Shown here in pieces: positions 34,491 through 46,277 of a stretch of DNA of 64,000 nt (the first letter of the stretch is position 1; every line of letters starts with the position of its first letter). Source of the stretch: Coprinellus micaceus. Lineage: Eukaryota > Basidiomycota > Agaricomycetes > Agaricales > Psathyrellaceae. The DNA lies in the NCBI GenBank assembly GCA_951394405.1, contig OX596335.1:2542001-2606000 (forward strand), in the 5' to 3' direction. Below the pieces are notes generated by a model. It ran no database searches and was not told the origin of the DNA. It saw only the letters and a list, made by a program, of their open reading frames with translations. The position numbers and the translations under genes were made by a program.

Positions 34491-37451
34491 TTACTCGGCT
34501 AACCACTTTTCACATTTCTTGGCGTACTTGTCGAGGAGCTGTGACAAGTCGCGGACGACGAAAGTGAGGACAACCGTAGCGAAAAATTCGGAGCATCGTT
34601 TCAGCCTGTATTCCACGGCAATTCGGATATCCATTGGAATCGCAGCGTACGATGGGGCAACGGGTTGAGCAATGACGGCGCGGGTATGCTCATCTAGAAG
34701 TTGAGAGTGCATGAACAACCTTCTCAATCCACCAACGTAGGCCGCAGGAGAGTCTAGGCTGTGAAAAGCGATGGTTAGTTTTCTGTCGTCAGAGTCAGAG
34801 AGTAAGTCTCAACCTACTTTTTGCCGTTGGTGAACTTGTCGAAGCGACGGGACAATTTGTCACCCCACGTCGTTTTCTTCGACACGAAGCCTTCTCCAAC
34901 CCCAAGCTTCTTCCCAAAGTTGGCAACCACACCATCGCACACATTAGAAAAGTCATCCAGCTTGCCCAACCAGGCCTCGGCTTCCTTTTTCCCAATGCTG
35001 CCGATTCCCATCGCCATCCCACTGCTCACGTTCCCAGCACCGAAGTACTCTGAGCTTGCCGTCTGCAATTCTTCTAGCGCTTGACAGAGGATAGATACGA
35101 TGCGGACCTTTTCCAAGGTGTTGGACAGCTTGGCACCCCCTTGCGACCAGACTTCGCAGGGAACGTGAAGCCGGGGAGTGATATATCCGCCGGTGGGAGA
35201 CATAATGGTGTTCCTCAAAAGGCTCATCATGTGGTACGGCTTCAATAGGGGGTCGGTAGGAGGGCGAGGGGGAAGGGGAGATGCGGGGGTTGTCGGATGG
35301 TGGTTTGTGGGGGAGAGGAGCGAGCCAGGTCCGTTGGGTTGGAAGGGGGTATTGCCGAAAGGCGGCTGGGATGAATCGAGTTGCAGAGACGGTGGACCGG
35401 GCGCCAGTTTGGATGGGAATGAAGACTTGCGCATCCCATTGATGGCTCCATTGTTGGGTAAAGGAGGAGGACCTGGTGATGCACGTCCACCTACAAGCGA
35501 AGGGCGCCTCCCGGGCTGAGAAGATGATCGACTGCGACCGCCATTAGGAAGGGGATAACTACCCGCCGCAGAACCTGCCCGGCTTTGATGACCTGAGCCA
35601 GCTGACGCATTGGACGGAGTAGGGGAAGGGGAGCGAGTACTTGGCGGAGCGGACGTCTTCGTTCGACGTTGATAAATCGTACCCTGCGACGTCGTAGTAT
35701 TGATGACTTGACTATGTGGGACATTTGCCAACTCTGAACGCGTGGTCAATTGCGACGATCCTCGGGGCCGTGAAGTGGCGAGACTGGCCAGACGTGGCGA
35801 GGAGGGATCCCTGGAAAGGAAGCTATTGTTCCGTGGCGTGTTAGGCGCACTGCCTGGAGTTGGGGGTGGTGGGGATTCCGCTGGGATTGGGGGTAGAGGG
35901 GGAGATTCGCGCTTCAGGTTCCTGGGAGTGTCGATAGCAGCCGCGGCTAACCGTTCTCGAATTTCAATTACGGTATCATCGTTTTCCTCAGCCAACGCCG
36001 TCAGGTACGATCCTGACACGCGGCGGGGATTGCTTGATTCTGGTGCTGATGGCCGACTTAAGCTATCTGAGCGGGGTAAAAGTTGGTCAGGACGTGGCTC
36101 AATGAGAATAGGTGCGGGTGGTAGGGAGTTGCTCGGTGGTGGGACGGCAGGCGGGAGGTTGGAAGATGCACGAGGTCGTCGACCCATTATCGAATTGCGG
36201 ACTTGGGGTGGTGTCGATGGCGGTCCAGGCTGGGCTGGGGGTGGTTCAATGGTAGCGGCATATGGGTGGTAAGTAGAACCAGTGATAGGGATAGCGGTAC
36301 CGGTCAGCACTTGTTCGTCGAGAATATAGACGGAACTAGTATCCCGAGGTTGAGAAAGATCACGAGTATGTGTCGCGTATTCTTGGGGCTGAGGCGGCGG
36401 GTTATATGCTGGGTTTTGATGAGGCAGTTGGGGCGAGCCATCAGAGCCAGGGGATGCAGATGTTGGAGGGGACCCCGACGTTGCGGAATCGACAGATGTT
36501 GAAGAGTATGACGAAGAGGTGGTTGAGTATGGGACAGGGGGGATACTGTATATGATACTGAGGATGTTCATGCGATCTGCATAGGTGTCGTGCTGGACTG
36601 GGGGTCAATGACTAGATTCGGCGAGGATTAAGCTGTTGTGGACTCACTATGCTCTGCAGCCTCCGAATTTCATCCTCTTGGGCGGCCACGCTTCTACGCC
36701 GACGCCGACGTCCGTCAGTGGTACTATCCTCGCCCCTTCGCACCCTCTCCATAACCTCGCTCAGCAAAGCTACACTCCGTGCGTACGCTTGGACCGCTGC
36801 CTCTGGATTATCATTCGTCGAGTCGAGCTGGACGGCTTCGCGTGCCAGTGCGAGCGCTCTCGTGAGAGCGCGACGCGACGACGGCCGGTGTTCAGACCGT
36901 TCGCCACCTCTCCCGGGCTGTTCTGGGGGATCCGGTCGGAGGAAGTCCCTGTCAGACGTCGATGCTTCCGCTCGCCGACTTGAAGGGGGGGACGTAGATG
37001 CCGTCGAGTGCAAGTAGGACTGCGGCGGCGGGTCTGAAAGATCGTCACTGCTCTGATACGCCGGTGTCGAGTAGTTTATCGATGACGACGTGACTGTCAC
37101 GGCCTGTCTAGATTGGGAGAAGGAAGCTACGGCGGATAGGCTTGGGGATGGGGCTGGTCGCGTATAGGTGTTGGTGAACCTAGGTCCTCCGTTGACATGG
37201 GTCGAAGACAAGGTGCCATCCTCGAACACCTCCAACGCCGAAGGCTCTGGCGCGAGTAGACCGGACACGGACGGCACATTTGGGATTGGAATGCTGGGAG
37301 GGGGCGCGGATGGTCTGCTATTGGCAGCAGACGAACGCCGTCGTTGAGAGATACTGGTTGAGGCTGGGAACGCGGTTTGGGGCGGTGACGAGGCAGCGAA
37401 TGTTGGGAGAGGCGGATGGTCGTCCCAATCTTGGGGCTGCTGAACCATCAT
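34491..37451 (-). CDS. MIT-domain protein, large and disordered
   Basis: The first clear ATG is at 37451 (MMVQQPQDWDDHPPLP). A Ser/Pro-rich stretch leads to an MIT domain, a three-helix bundle that binds ESCRT-III tails: LTRALALAREAVQLDSTND, then NPEAAVQAYARSVALLSEVM, then a helix continuing across an intron into HDTYADRMNILSIIYSIP. The next 450 residues are low-complexity with many PxxP and SP sites. A conserved-looking C-terminal region reads KPYHMMSLLRNTIMSPTGGY, LHVPCEVWSQGGAKLSNTLE and KVRIVSILCQALEELQ. It ends, after another intron, in LSQLLDKYAKKCEKWLAE. About 980 residues. A role in endosomal sorting or septum traffic is inference from the MIT domain. An upstream non-ATG extension is open to 37574. 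Confidence 0.75.
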
Positions 37452-38109
37452 GGTCGCGGTGTTGAGGGGGACTCGATGTTCAGTCAGCGGGGTCGGCGTC
37501 GACGATGATGGAGGATGGAGGACAGGCGAGGGGGGAACAATCAAGAATGGGAACCCCTGAACGGTACCCGACAAGGTCGCGGGGTGTCAGTGGACCGCTG
37601 CGGCCACGATGAGTACGCTGGACCTGCTCGCCGTCGTCGTCGTCGATGGTGGGGATTGAGTTGGTAATAATGATGCCCCGAATGGCGATCGTGAGTAAAG
37701 ATTCACAACAAACTCTGGGCTCAGTCCTTGCTGGCCGTATCTCCATTTCATGCAACGCTCGCTTTCCTCCTTCTTTTTGTCCCTCTCCGCTCTTCCCCAG
37801 CGACGCCGCCGCCAGACGTTCCACTGGCAGAATCTCTCTTTGCCATCGCACCGATATGACCAAGTGGGCAGGCGTTTCATCAGGTGACCAAGCATAAATC
37901 AACAGCATGGCCAGGTATTATGGGAAACTGTAAACGATAGACAATGGTGGTGCCCGGAAAAGCAAAAACGAACGAATTATCAGGTATGCTAGAAGATGTC
38001 GAGAGAATCCTGAGTTGGAGGGTGGGTAGGAAGGGGTATATGAACAGTGAAGATGATCCATGGGAGTAAAGTTGCGTTGCATCGCGATTCTGCTCAGAAG
38101 AGCTGCCTA
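37452..38109. other. Intergenic region: MIT-gene promoter and septin 3' flank
   Basis: A minus-strand frame is open between 37480 and 37908 but shows no domain and is probably leader or chance. No repeats seen. Confidence 0.4.
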
Positions 38110-39699
38110 TCAGTCTCGGAATTCCTGGTTTGAGCCTTGAGCAGCAAGGCGGCTTTCCAAATTCCTGTTGGAACGTGTTAGACCATGGTAGATACGCCAG
38201 TCAAAGGAGGATAGCTCACCTGAGCGACTCTTCCTTGGCCAACAACTCCTGCCTCTTTTCGTTGATCTCTCTCTGCACCTTGAGCTCGATTTCGCGGAGC
38301 TGATAGAGGATCTGTTTAGCACGCGGTGTGATACGGAACGACGAGTCAATTTACCTTCTCTTCTTCGCGGCGAAGTTGTTCCTCCTTGAGGCGGACGCTC
38401 TGGGATGCGAGCTCCTCGGGAAGCAAAGAGCTGTCCCTGCATCAAAGGTCAGAAAAGAACGGAAGAAGGCAAATATACACGTACGCCGCGTCGGGATTGA
38501 CGGTTCGGGACAGCTTCTCGGTACGGTACGTTTCGTATAGGACATCGTGGGTCAAGGACTTCAAGTCACCGAGATGGGAACTAGAGGGAGGTAAGCAATG
38601 TGCCCACGGTGCATAATATACGCAACGTACCTCAACAAAGCGCTCCTCAAGCGGCTGAAGTCCGAGTGCTTAGGATTATCAACCTCAGCGATGCCCCAGG
38701 GGTAGATGCGAGCCCGGATGGGCTGGCCGTCGATCTCAATCTCTTCTTCGGACCCAATGACAGCAAAAGGCATAAGCGCGCGCAATTCACTGTTGTCCTG
38801 GATGGTCTCCTCATCGTCCTCCTCGACATCGTAGGGGAAGTTGTAAACAGGGATATCGTAGTATTCAATGTCCTCCATGATCTAAAAAAAGAGGATTAGC
38901 GGCCATGGTGAGGAAATCGTATGGGGCGATAAACGAACTCTCTTCTTGAAGCCCTTGAGCTCGCTGGGGGTGAGGGTGTCGGCCTTGCCAATCACGGGGA
39001 TGACATTGACGCGGGGAGAGAGGCGCCTCATCAACTCGATGTCCATCTCGCGAAGGCTGCAAACCGGTGAGTCCGAAGGTGCTAATGAGCAACGCGTCAG
39101 ACTTACGCGTGACCGGTGGGTGGAATGAAGTAGAGAAGGGCATGAATACGGTTGTCCCTAAAACGAGGGTTACGCTTGATACGGGACTCTTCGGCCAAGA
39201 TGTCGTCATATTGACGCTCGAGGTAGCCGACAATTTCTTGGAAACTTGAGGGGGGAGCGTGAATTCGGAGGTGGTGTTGAGAAAGGGGGTCGTGCTCACG
39301 CAGAGTCGTTGTCAATGTTATCACCGAATCCAGGGGTGTCGACAATGGTCAAGGCAATGCGGATACCATCCTCCTCGAGCTCTGGGAAGTGGTGCGAGAC
39401 TCCAATTAAATTAGCTCAGGTCGGAGAATGGTGCGACTGACCAACGGTAACAGGCTTGATCCTGATGCCCTCCTCGACGTGAGCAGACTCGGGCTGGTCA
39501 GAGACCTTGTGGGCAAGGACTTCGGACTCGCAGAGGGTGTTGACAAAGGTAGTGCGACCTGTCCCAGAAGTGCCTGGGTATTATATTAGATGAAGTACAG
39601 GCTAGACATGGAAAGGCAAAGTGACGTACCGACGACCATGAGGGTGAACTGGACGCCCTTTTTGACCTTGTTGCCCCTGCGCCTTCCTGCGAACGACAT
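38110..39699 (-). CDS. Septin, Cdc11/AspA type
   Basis: Septins form filaments at the bud neck or septum. The start at 39699 gives MSFAGRRRRGNKVKKG, a polybasic N-terminus that binds phosphoinositides. The P-loop is VVGTSGTGRTTFVNTLCES, where the GTGR form points to the Cdc11/AspA group rather than the Cdc3/Cdc10/Cdc12 groups, which have GLGKST. G3 is IVDTPGFGDNIDND, G4 is VIPVIGKADTLTPSE, and the septin-unique element includes HLGDLKSLTHDVLYETYRTE. The last two exons encode a coiled coil (RLKEEQLRREEEKVNLLYQL and REIELKVQREINEKRQ) ending NQEFRD. At least eight introns. Length is about 390 residues. It faces MSH1 across about 150 bp. Confidence 0.92.
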
Positions 39700-39851
39700 G
39701 GCTGTGGGGAGATGGAGACGAGGACGAGGAGCAACGCAGACAGCGAACTCTAGACCCACACAGCGAACTGCTGGAATTTCGCCCCTGCTCTTTCAAACTC
39801 CGGTCGCTTTGGCCATATTTGCTGCCATCAGGCGCTTGTGACGCGACGAGC
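39700..39851. promoter_or_regulatory. Shared 152-bp promoter between septin and MSH1
   Basis: The two ATGs lie 152 bp apart on opposite strands. No TATA box is evident. The two products have no obvious shared role. Confidence 0.45.
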
Positions 39852-42800
39852 ATGTTGAGACGCGTCCTGCTCGCCCGCCATCGCCACAGTCTGAGTACAG
39901 CTGTGCCCCATACACCCGTCAGGAAATCCCTCTCAGACCTCCCCAAGTCTTATATCCTGCCCAATGGTCTCTCTGCAACTCCCCTGCCCGCTTTCATAGA
40001 CCCGTCGCACGCCCGTATGTCCCTCTCCTTTGCGCCCCCCATCTCGCTCACAATATTTCTAGCCGAAAGGAAACGGCGCACAAAAACTAACCCCACTTTC
40101 GTGGAAAGCAGCCAGACCGCCACCCATGGTGAGTGCTCACGGCCATGGTACAGCGTCCGTCTCAAACGTGTCCACCAGTCGAACAGTTTCAACCCAAAAC
40201 CCAGCTTGCTCGGGAGATTCACGACAACCTCCAGCGTTTCCCTCACTGCTTACTTTTGACCCGCGTCGGCCAGTTTTACGAGGTAAGCCGACGGGCATTC
40301 AGAAAAACCCAAGCTGACACCGTCGCAGTCATACTTTGACCAAGCAAAGGAAGTTGCTAGGTTGCTCAACATAAAGCTCACAAGCCGTAGATGGAGCGGC
40401 ACCCGCGTGCCAATGTGTGGCTTCCCCCTGACCCACCTGGATAAACACCTCAAGACACTGGTCCAGCACCACAAGCGGTTCGTCTCCATGTGCGAAGAGT
40501 TCCCCAAGTACAGTAAATTCGGCGAAAAGGAATTTGAACGACGGGTTACTCGCATCGTCACCCCAGGCACTCTGATTGACGAACCTTTCCTCAATACCTT
40601 CGAGAACAACTATCTGCTCTCCGTCCAACCATCCCTCGACAGCCCTCACGTAGGTTTAGCTTGGATTGACGTCTCTACCGGCGAATTCTTTTCCAAAGAG
40701 AGTACCTTGGAGTCTTTGCAGGATGAACTCGCGAGGATTGGGCCGAAGGAGGTCGTCCTTCCTGCATCCATGCCTGACTACCCTTCTCATCCCGTCATTT
40801 CACTCCTCAAGGAAGAGACGATATTCTACTCCTTCTCGCCTGCTCGAGCACCCGCCGATGCGTCCAACTCTGACGACACATCTGTTGAATCTGCTGCCAT
40901 CTTCCTGCTGTCTGATTATCTAAATAACAATCTATTGGAGAGTGCACCATCCCTCGAGTCACCAACTCACGAGACAGACTCAGCCCTCATGCAAATTGAC
41001 GCACATACGATCAAGTCCTTGGAAATACGGGAAGCCTCCTACGTTGGGGGAACGAAGGGCACCCTGGTCAGTGTCATCCGACGCACCACGACAGACAGTG
41101 GATCGAGGTTGCTTGCCCGCCGACTTTGTCAGTCCTCACCCTTCACGTTTTACACACGTCTCACTTTGTTTACAGGCTGCCCCAGTACCTCCCTTGAAGA
41201 GATCGAGGGCTGGCAATCGACCGTCACCTTCTTTTTCAAACGTCCACATCTTCGGGCCGATGTCATCGAGAAGCTCAAGGAAATAGGCGACATTGGCCGA
41301 ATCGTACAACGGTTCACCCTCAAACGGGGCGACGTACCCGACCTTATGAGCGTCAAGAAGACTATCGACCTGTGGGGCGACATACTAAGGGCACTACAGC
41401 TCGAGAGCGACATGGAGAAGCGGCGCAAAGGATCCAAGGAAGAATGGAAGCATGTCGATGTACTTCGGAAACGTATAATCAATCTAGAAAGTCTATCTAC
41501 CCGCATTGAAGATGCGTTGCCCGACGTCAACGACGCAGCCCCGCCCCTTGAGGAGGAGGAGGAGAAGGCGCTAGCACAAGACTTGGCGCTCTCAGAAACT
41601 GCGTTCAAACGGGCGATAAATCCATCGTAAGCAATCCGCTGCCACGGCTTCGTTGAGCTTAATAACGAGGATGTAGGTTCTCAGAGACCCTGACCAATCT
41701 CCATTCTGCCTTGGAAGAACTCATGAACCGCAAGGATGGATTGGAAATTAGGTTGCGAGCCGACTATAGTGAGCTCTCAGTGTAGTTATCATCTAGTGGA
41801 GAGACTCACCCACTGTTTTCACAACCAGACGCTCCATCTTTAACCCTTCGGGCGTCTTCTGCCCAGGGCATGCACGTCCATTTGTCGAAAGGCAGAAGAG
41901 ACTGCAGGCTGTTAGACTTGGATGCAAACTTTACCAGGATCTCCGAAAGCGCCTCTACAAAGTGCTACTTCTACAGAGTATGTTTTCTGCCTCGCCGCGA
42001 CACATTTGCTCAACTACCCCAACAGCCCTGGTCAGACATCGGTACAATGATTACGACCACGAATACCGCTCTGGTGCAGGCAGAGAGGCAGGCCTTTGAA
42101 ACCCTTCGAGAAGAGGTAACGCTCGACCAGAGATCGTCGCACCTTCGTTCGAGTTGACCTTCCTTCCAGGTAGTCAGTCATGCCCCCCTCCTTCGTAGTA
42201 ACGCGGCTGCTATGGATGAGATGGACGTAGCCATCGGCTTTGCGACTCTCGCCGAGGAGCTCAAATTCGTCCGACCCACTTTGACTGAAGAGTACGATCC
42301 CCCTCTTTCTCTGACTTGCCACCCCCTTTCAACCACGCCCCCTTTCTAGTCGCGTATACCAAGTAATCAACGGCCGACACCCATCCGTCGAGACAGGCCT
42401 CCTCACCTCCGGCCGTACCTTTACACCCAACAATATCTCAATGACGCCCACATCCAACATGCACATCATCACAGGCCCGAACATGGCAGGCAAGTCCACG
42501 GCGCTCAGGCAGACGGCGCTTATCGCGGTCCTAGCGCAAGTGGGGTCGTTCGTTCCAGCGGACGCGGCCACGATTGGGGTCATTGACAAGCTGTTCACAC
42601 GGATTGGGGCGAAGGACGATTTGTTTAGGGATCGGAGTACGTTTATGGTTGAGATGCTGGAGACGGCGGATATTTTGAAGAGGGCGACGCCAAGGAGTTT
42701 GGTTAGTTCTTTGGTATCGTTTCGTGACTACAAATTAACGGCGCTGAGCAGGTCATCATGGACGAAGTGGGACGAGGAACGACGGTTAAGGACGGTCTCG

Positions 42801-43229
42801 CTATCGCATTCGCTTCGGTCCACCACCTGGTCACCCAGAACCAGAGTAGTTGTCTATTCGCGACACATTTCCATGAGCTCGCGGACATGATTGGCTGCTC
42901 GTCAACATTCGAGGGGAAGGGCGTCTTCCACAACGTTCGCTACTACTGCACCGATGTGGACGAGATCGATGTAAGAACCACCCATCCAATGCTTTCAGGA
43001 TACTCATTCGCAACGTTTTCAGGATACGCGTTTCTCTTACTCCTATCGCTTACGGCCAGGTATCAATCGGGATAGCCATGGGTTGAAGGTAGCGAGATTA
43101 GCAGGTCTACCTCCAAGCGCTCTGGAAGTCGCGTCCAAGACGCTATCCTGGCTGAGGCTGCAAGACAAAGATAAGCAGCCCCTCCCCGAGCTCAATAGCC
43201 CCTCCTCCCCATCTCTTGCATCTCCTTAA
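39852..43229 (+). CDS. MSH1: Mitochondrial DNA mismatch repair protein MSH1 (MutS family)
   Basis: MutS homolog that protects mitochondrial DNA. The start at 39852 gives [17 protein letters not shown], an amphipathic Arg-rich mitochondrial leader. The mismatch-recognition motif is [15 protein letters not shown] (the F-x-E of MutS domain I), followed by [20 protein letters not shown]. Domain III and the clamp follow. The ATPase is [19 protein letters not shown] (Walker A), [20 protein letters not shown] and [16 protein letters not shown] (Walker B), and [11 protein letters not shown]. It ends in [20 protein letters not shown], a motif typical of Msh1/MutS1-type proteins. About ten introns; about 970 residues. 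It ends 126 bp from the aconitase stop, tail to tail. Confidence 0.93.
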
Positions 43230-43355
43230 ACCCCTGCTTGTTTTTGCAACACTTTCTTGTGTTAGAAGCTATCCAATTACATTACACCTACACTAGATAT
43301 AGCACTACTCTAATTCCCGTTGAGGATATCCCTGCCCTCTATTCTAGGGGCATTT

Positions 43356-46100
43356 TTACTGCTGAACAGATCGAATATAGTTCAGGGCAGAGCCAGCACG
43401 AAGCCAATTCAGTTGGTCGACGGATAGGGTATGTTTAGTGGAGATCTGGAAGGTCGACCCGTCGGGCTTGGTAACGCTAACCTTGACCTCGGCGCCGGGC
43501 TTCCCCTCAAAAAGATCAGCAAGGCCAACGGTATCGACGACGTCGCCTGAACCGATGCGGCCGTAGTCTTCTTTGTTGGCGAACCAGAGAGGGAGGACCC
43601 CTTGCTTCTTGAGATTCGTCTCATGAATACGAGCGAATGACCTGGCGATGATCAAGGCACCGCCTAAGGAGAGCCCATGTTAGCGACCGTATAGGCAAAC
43701 ATACAGTTGAATACATACCATAGAAACGGGGCTGGAGGGCAGCATGCTCACGAGCACTTCCCTCGCCATAGTTTTCATCGACAACGAGTGCCCAAGGTTG
43801 GTTCCTGACCTTGAAGCGCTTAGCGACTTCTGGAATCGTGCCAGTCGTGCCAGTCTCCTTGTCAAAGGCAACGTTCATATCGCCTCCTTCGTCGTTGATA
43901 GCAGTGATCAACAAATTCTCCGAGATGTTCGTAAGGTGACCCTTGTATTTCAGCCAGGGACCAGCAGCCGAAATGTGATCCGTCGTGCACTTGCCACGGA
44001 CACGGAGCAGAATCTTGAGAGGAGGCAACTCTAATCCACGGGGGTTGTGAGGACCAAAGTGGCTGGTGAAAGGCTCGAGGATCTCTAAGCGCTGAGAATC
44101 GGGCTTGATCACAATGTCGACCTCGGGCTGAGGGACGGGGTTGCGGGTGGGGTAGAAGTCGGCGTTACCGGGGGTGAAGCCAGCAGCGGGGAGATCCTGG
44201 CCCTTGGGAGGCTGGAACTTGAAGGAGCCGCCGTCGGGGGTAGTGATGGAGTCGGTCATAGGATTGAAGGAGAGCTTGCCGGAGAAAGCCATGGCCGTTA
44301 CGACTGTGGGTGAGGCGAGGAAATTCATGGTGAGCTTATTGCCGTCGTTTCGTGACTTGAAGTTACGATTGAAAGAGGTGAGAATGGCTGCGTGATGACC
44401 ACAAATCAGCAAATGAGACCAAAAAACGAATTGACGTTGAACGTACCATTCTCCTCGCCCTGCTTTTCATCACGCTTCCACTGACCAATACATGGCCCAC
44501 ATGCGTTGGCGAGAACAGTGGCACCGACATCGGTGAGGGCAGATGTGATGTTGTCCCGCTCGATGGTAGCACGAACCTGCTCGGAGCCGGGAGTGCACAT
44601 GAAAGGGACCTTGGTCTTCAAACCAGCTGCCTTGGCCTGCTTGGCCAAGTCGGCCACTGCAGTCATGTCCTCGTAAGAGCTGTTCGTGCAGGAACCAATG
44701 AGGGCGGCGGCAACCTCATCCTTCCACCCTTGGGACTGGACGAAGTCAGCGAATTTGGACAAGGGAGTGGCGAGATCGGGAGTGAAGGGTCCATTGAGCT
44801 GAGGCTCAACCGTAGAGAGATCCTTTATGAAATGATCAACGGCATGGTTTTAATGTAGCTCTCGGCCCCACGTACAATTTGAATGAGCTCGTCGTATTCG
44901 GTCCCCTTGTCAGGTGTCAAGAACCCTTGGGCTGCGGCCTCGTCTGCGGCCTGTGCAACAGGTGCACGACCTGTCGCAATGAGATAGTCGCGCATCTTGG
45001 CACTGTAAGGGAAGGTCGAAGTGGTCGCGCCAACCTCAGCACCCATGTTGGCAATGGTAGCAAGGCCAGTGCACGACTGGGACTCGATACCGGTACCAAA
45101 GTATTCGAGGATGCTGCCAGTACCACCCTTGACAGTGAGTTTACCTGCGAGATGGAGAATGAGATCCTTGGGGGTTGTCCATCCGCCCATTTGGCCGGTC
45201 AAGTGGACACCGATAATTTTTGGGGCCTTCAACTCCCAGGGAGTCGCGGTCATCGCGTCGACTGCGTCGGCGCCACCAACACCGATCGCGAGCATCCCCA
45301 AGCCGCCAGCATTAGGGGTATGCGAGTCAGTTCCCAACCTACGACAGAGTTAGCAATAAAATGAAAGGGCAGAGTTGTTCGGGACGTACATGAGCATTCC
45401 GGGTGCGGCATAATTCTCAAGCACGATCTGGTGAATAATTCCAGAACCTGGTCGCCAAAACTCGAGGCCGTACTTGGCGGCCGCGCTCTGAAGGAAGTCG
45501 AAGACTTCCTGGTTCGTCACGATGGAACGCTATTGCGAAATAAAGTGAGCCAATGCACAATCTCCCATACGGACTATCCCCGTACCTTCAGGTCGGATTC
45601 CGCACCCTCCACGGCTTGGATGAGATGGTCGCAGTGAATGCTAGCTGGTACGGCAGACTGAGCGAGACCAGCACTCATGAACTGCAGACTTTAGATGCGT
45701 GTGAGTGGTAACTTCATTGAACACACGACAGGAACATACAGGGCCATCCTGGGGTAAGCATTAGCATCCGAGAGAAATCATATGGTCGCCACTGGACTCA
45801 CTGGGCTGAAGCGTCCTGCATCGCAACTCGTTCAGGACGGAGTTGGAGGTACGTCTCACCCCGAATCCTTCCACCAGTAGCAAATGCCTTGTCAGGGTCC
45901 ACGACATGACTGTAGAGAATCTTCTCCGCCAAGGAGAGGGGTCGGTTGAGATGAGCCCGGACGCGTGCTAGGTTCTGAATGAGGGAGTGATATGGGGGCG
46001 TGATGGTGGTGCAGTCCTTCTCGACGGGGTTGGGGACGTGTGTTGCGAGATTGCGCCTGAGGGCACCCCCCGCCCTGTTGATTCCAGCCCGACAGAGCAT
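43356..46100 (-). CDS. ACO1: Aconitate hydratase, mitochondrial
   Basis: Converts citrate to isocitrate in the TCA cycle using a 4Fe-4S cluster. The ATG at 46100 gives [20 protein letters not shown], a mitochondrial leader. The TTG upstream at 46127 is rejected. Motifs: [52 protein letters not shown] with the first cluster Cys, and [13 protein letters not shown] with the other two. The swivelling C-terminal domain has [20 protein letters not shown] and [19 protein letters not shown], where the SAREH Arg/Ser contact substrate. It ends LNYIRSVQQ. Length is about 770-780 residues, as expected. At least six introns. Fungi can carry a second aconitase paralog (Aco2) with an overlapping motif set; I cannot exclude that from this window. 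Confidence 0.93.
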
Positions 46101-46232
46101 AGCAGCAGCCGATGTGGTCAAGTCCAATCTTTTTCGGTTTTCGGCGGCTCATGTCTCCACCCATCACACTTTGATCGCATCATTTCCCGAAAACCCTGTA
46201 TGTAATTCTGCAACACACGCAAACACAGCCAT

Positions 46233-46237
46233 CCAAT
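46233..46237. promoter_or_regulatory. CCAAT box upstream of aconitase
   Basis: CCAAT followed by CAG lies about 135 bp upstream of the aconitase ATG, within the 177-bp gap after the beta-glucosidase stop. CCAAT is the HAP complex site, which commonly drives fungal TCA-cycle and respiration genes. Function here is inference. Confidence 0.35.
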
Positions 46238-46277
46238 CAGAATTCAGCAGTTTCCGCCGACATAAATACAGTCTCCG

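Noticed and set aside
37480..37908. 142-codon minus-strand frame upstream of the MIT-domain gene
   Set aside because: Could be leader sequence; no domain and no splice link to the MIT gene could be shown.
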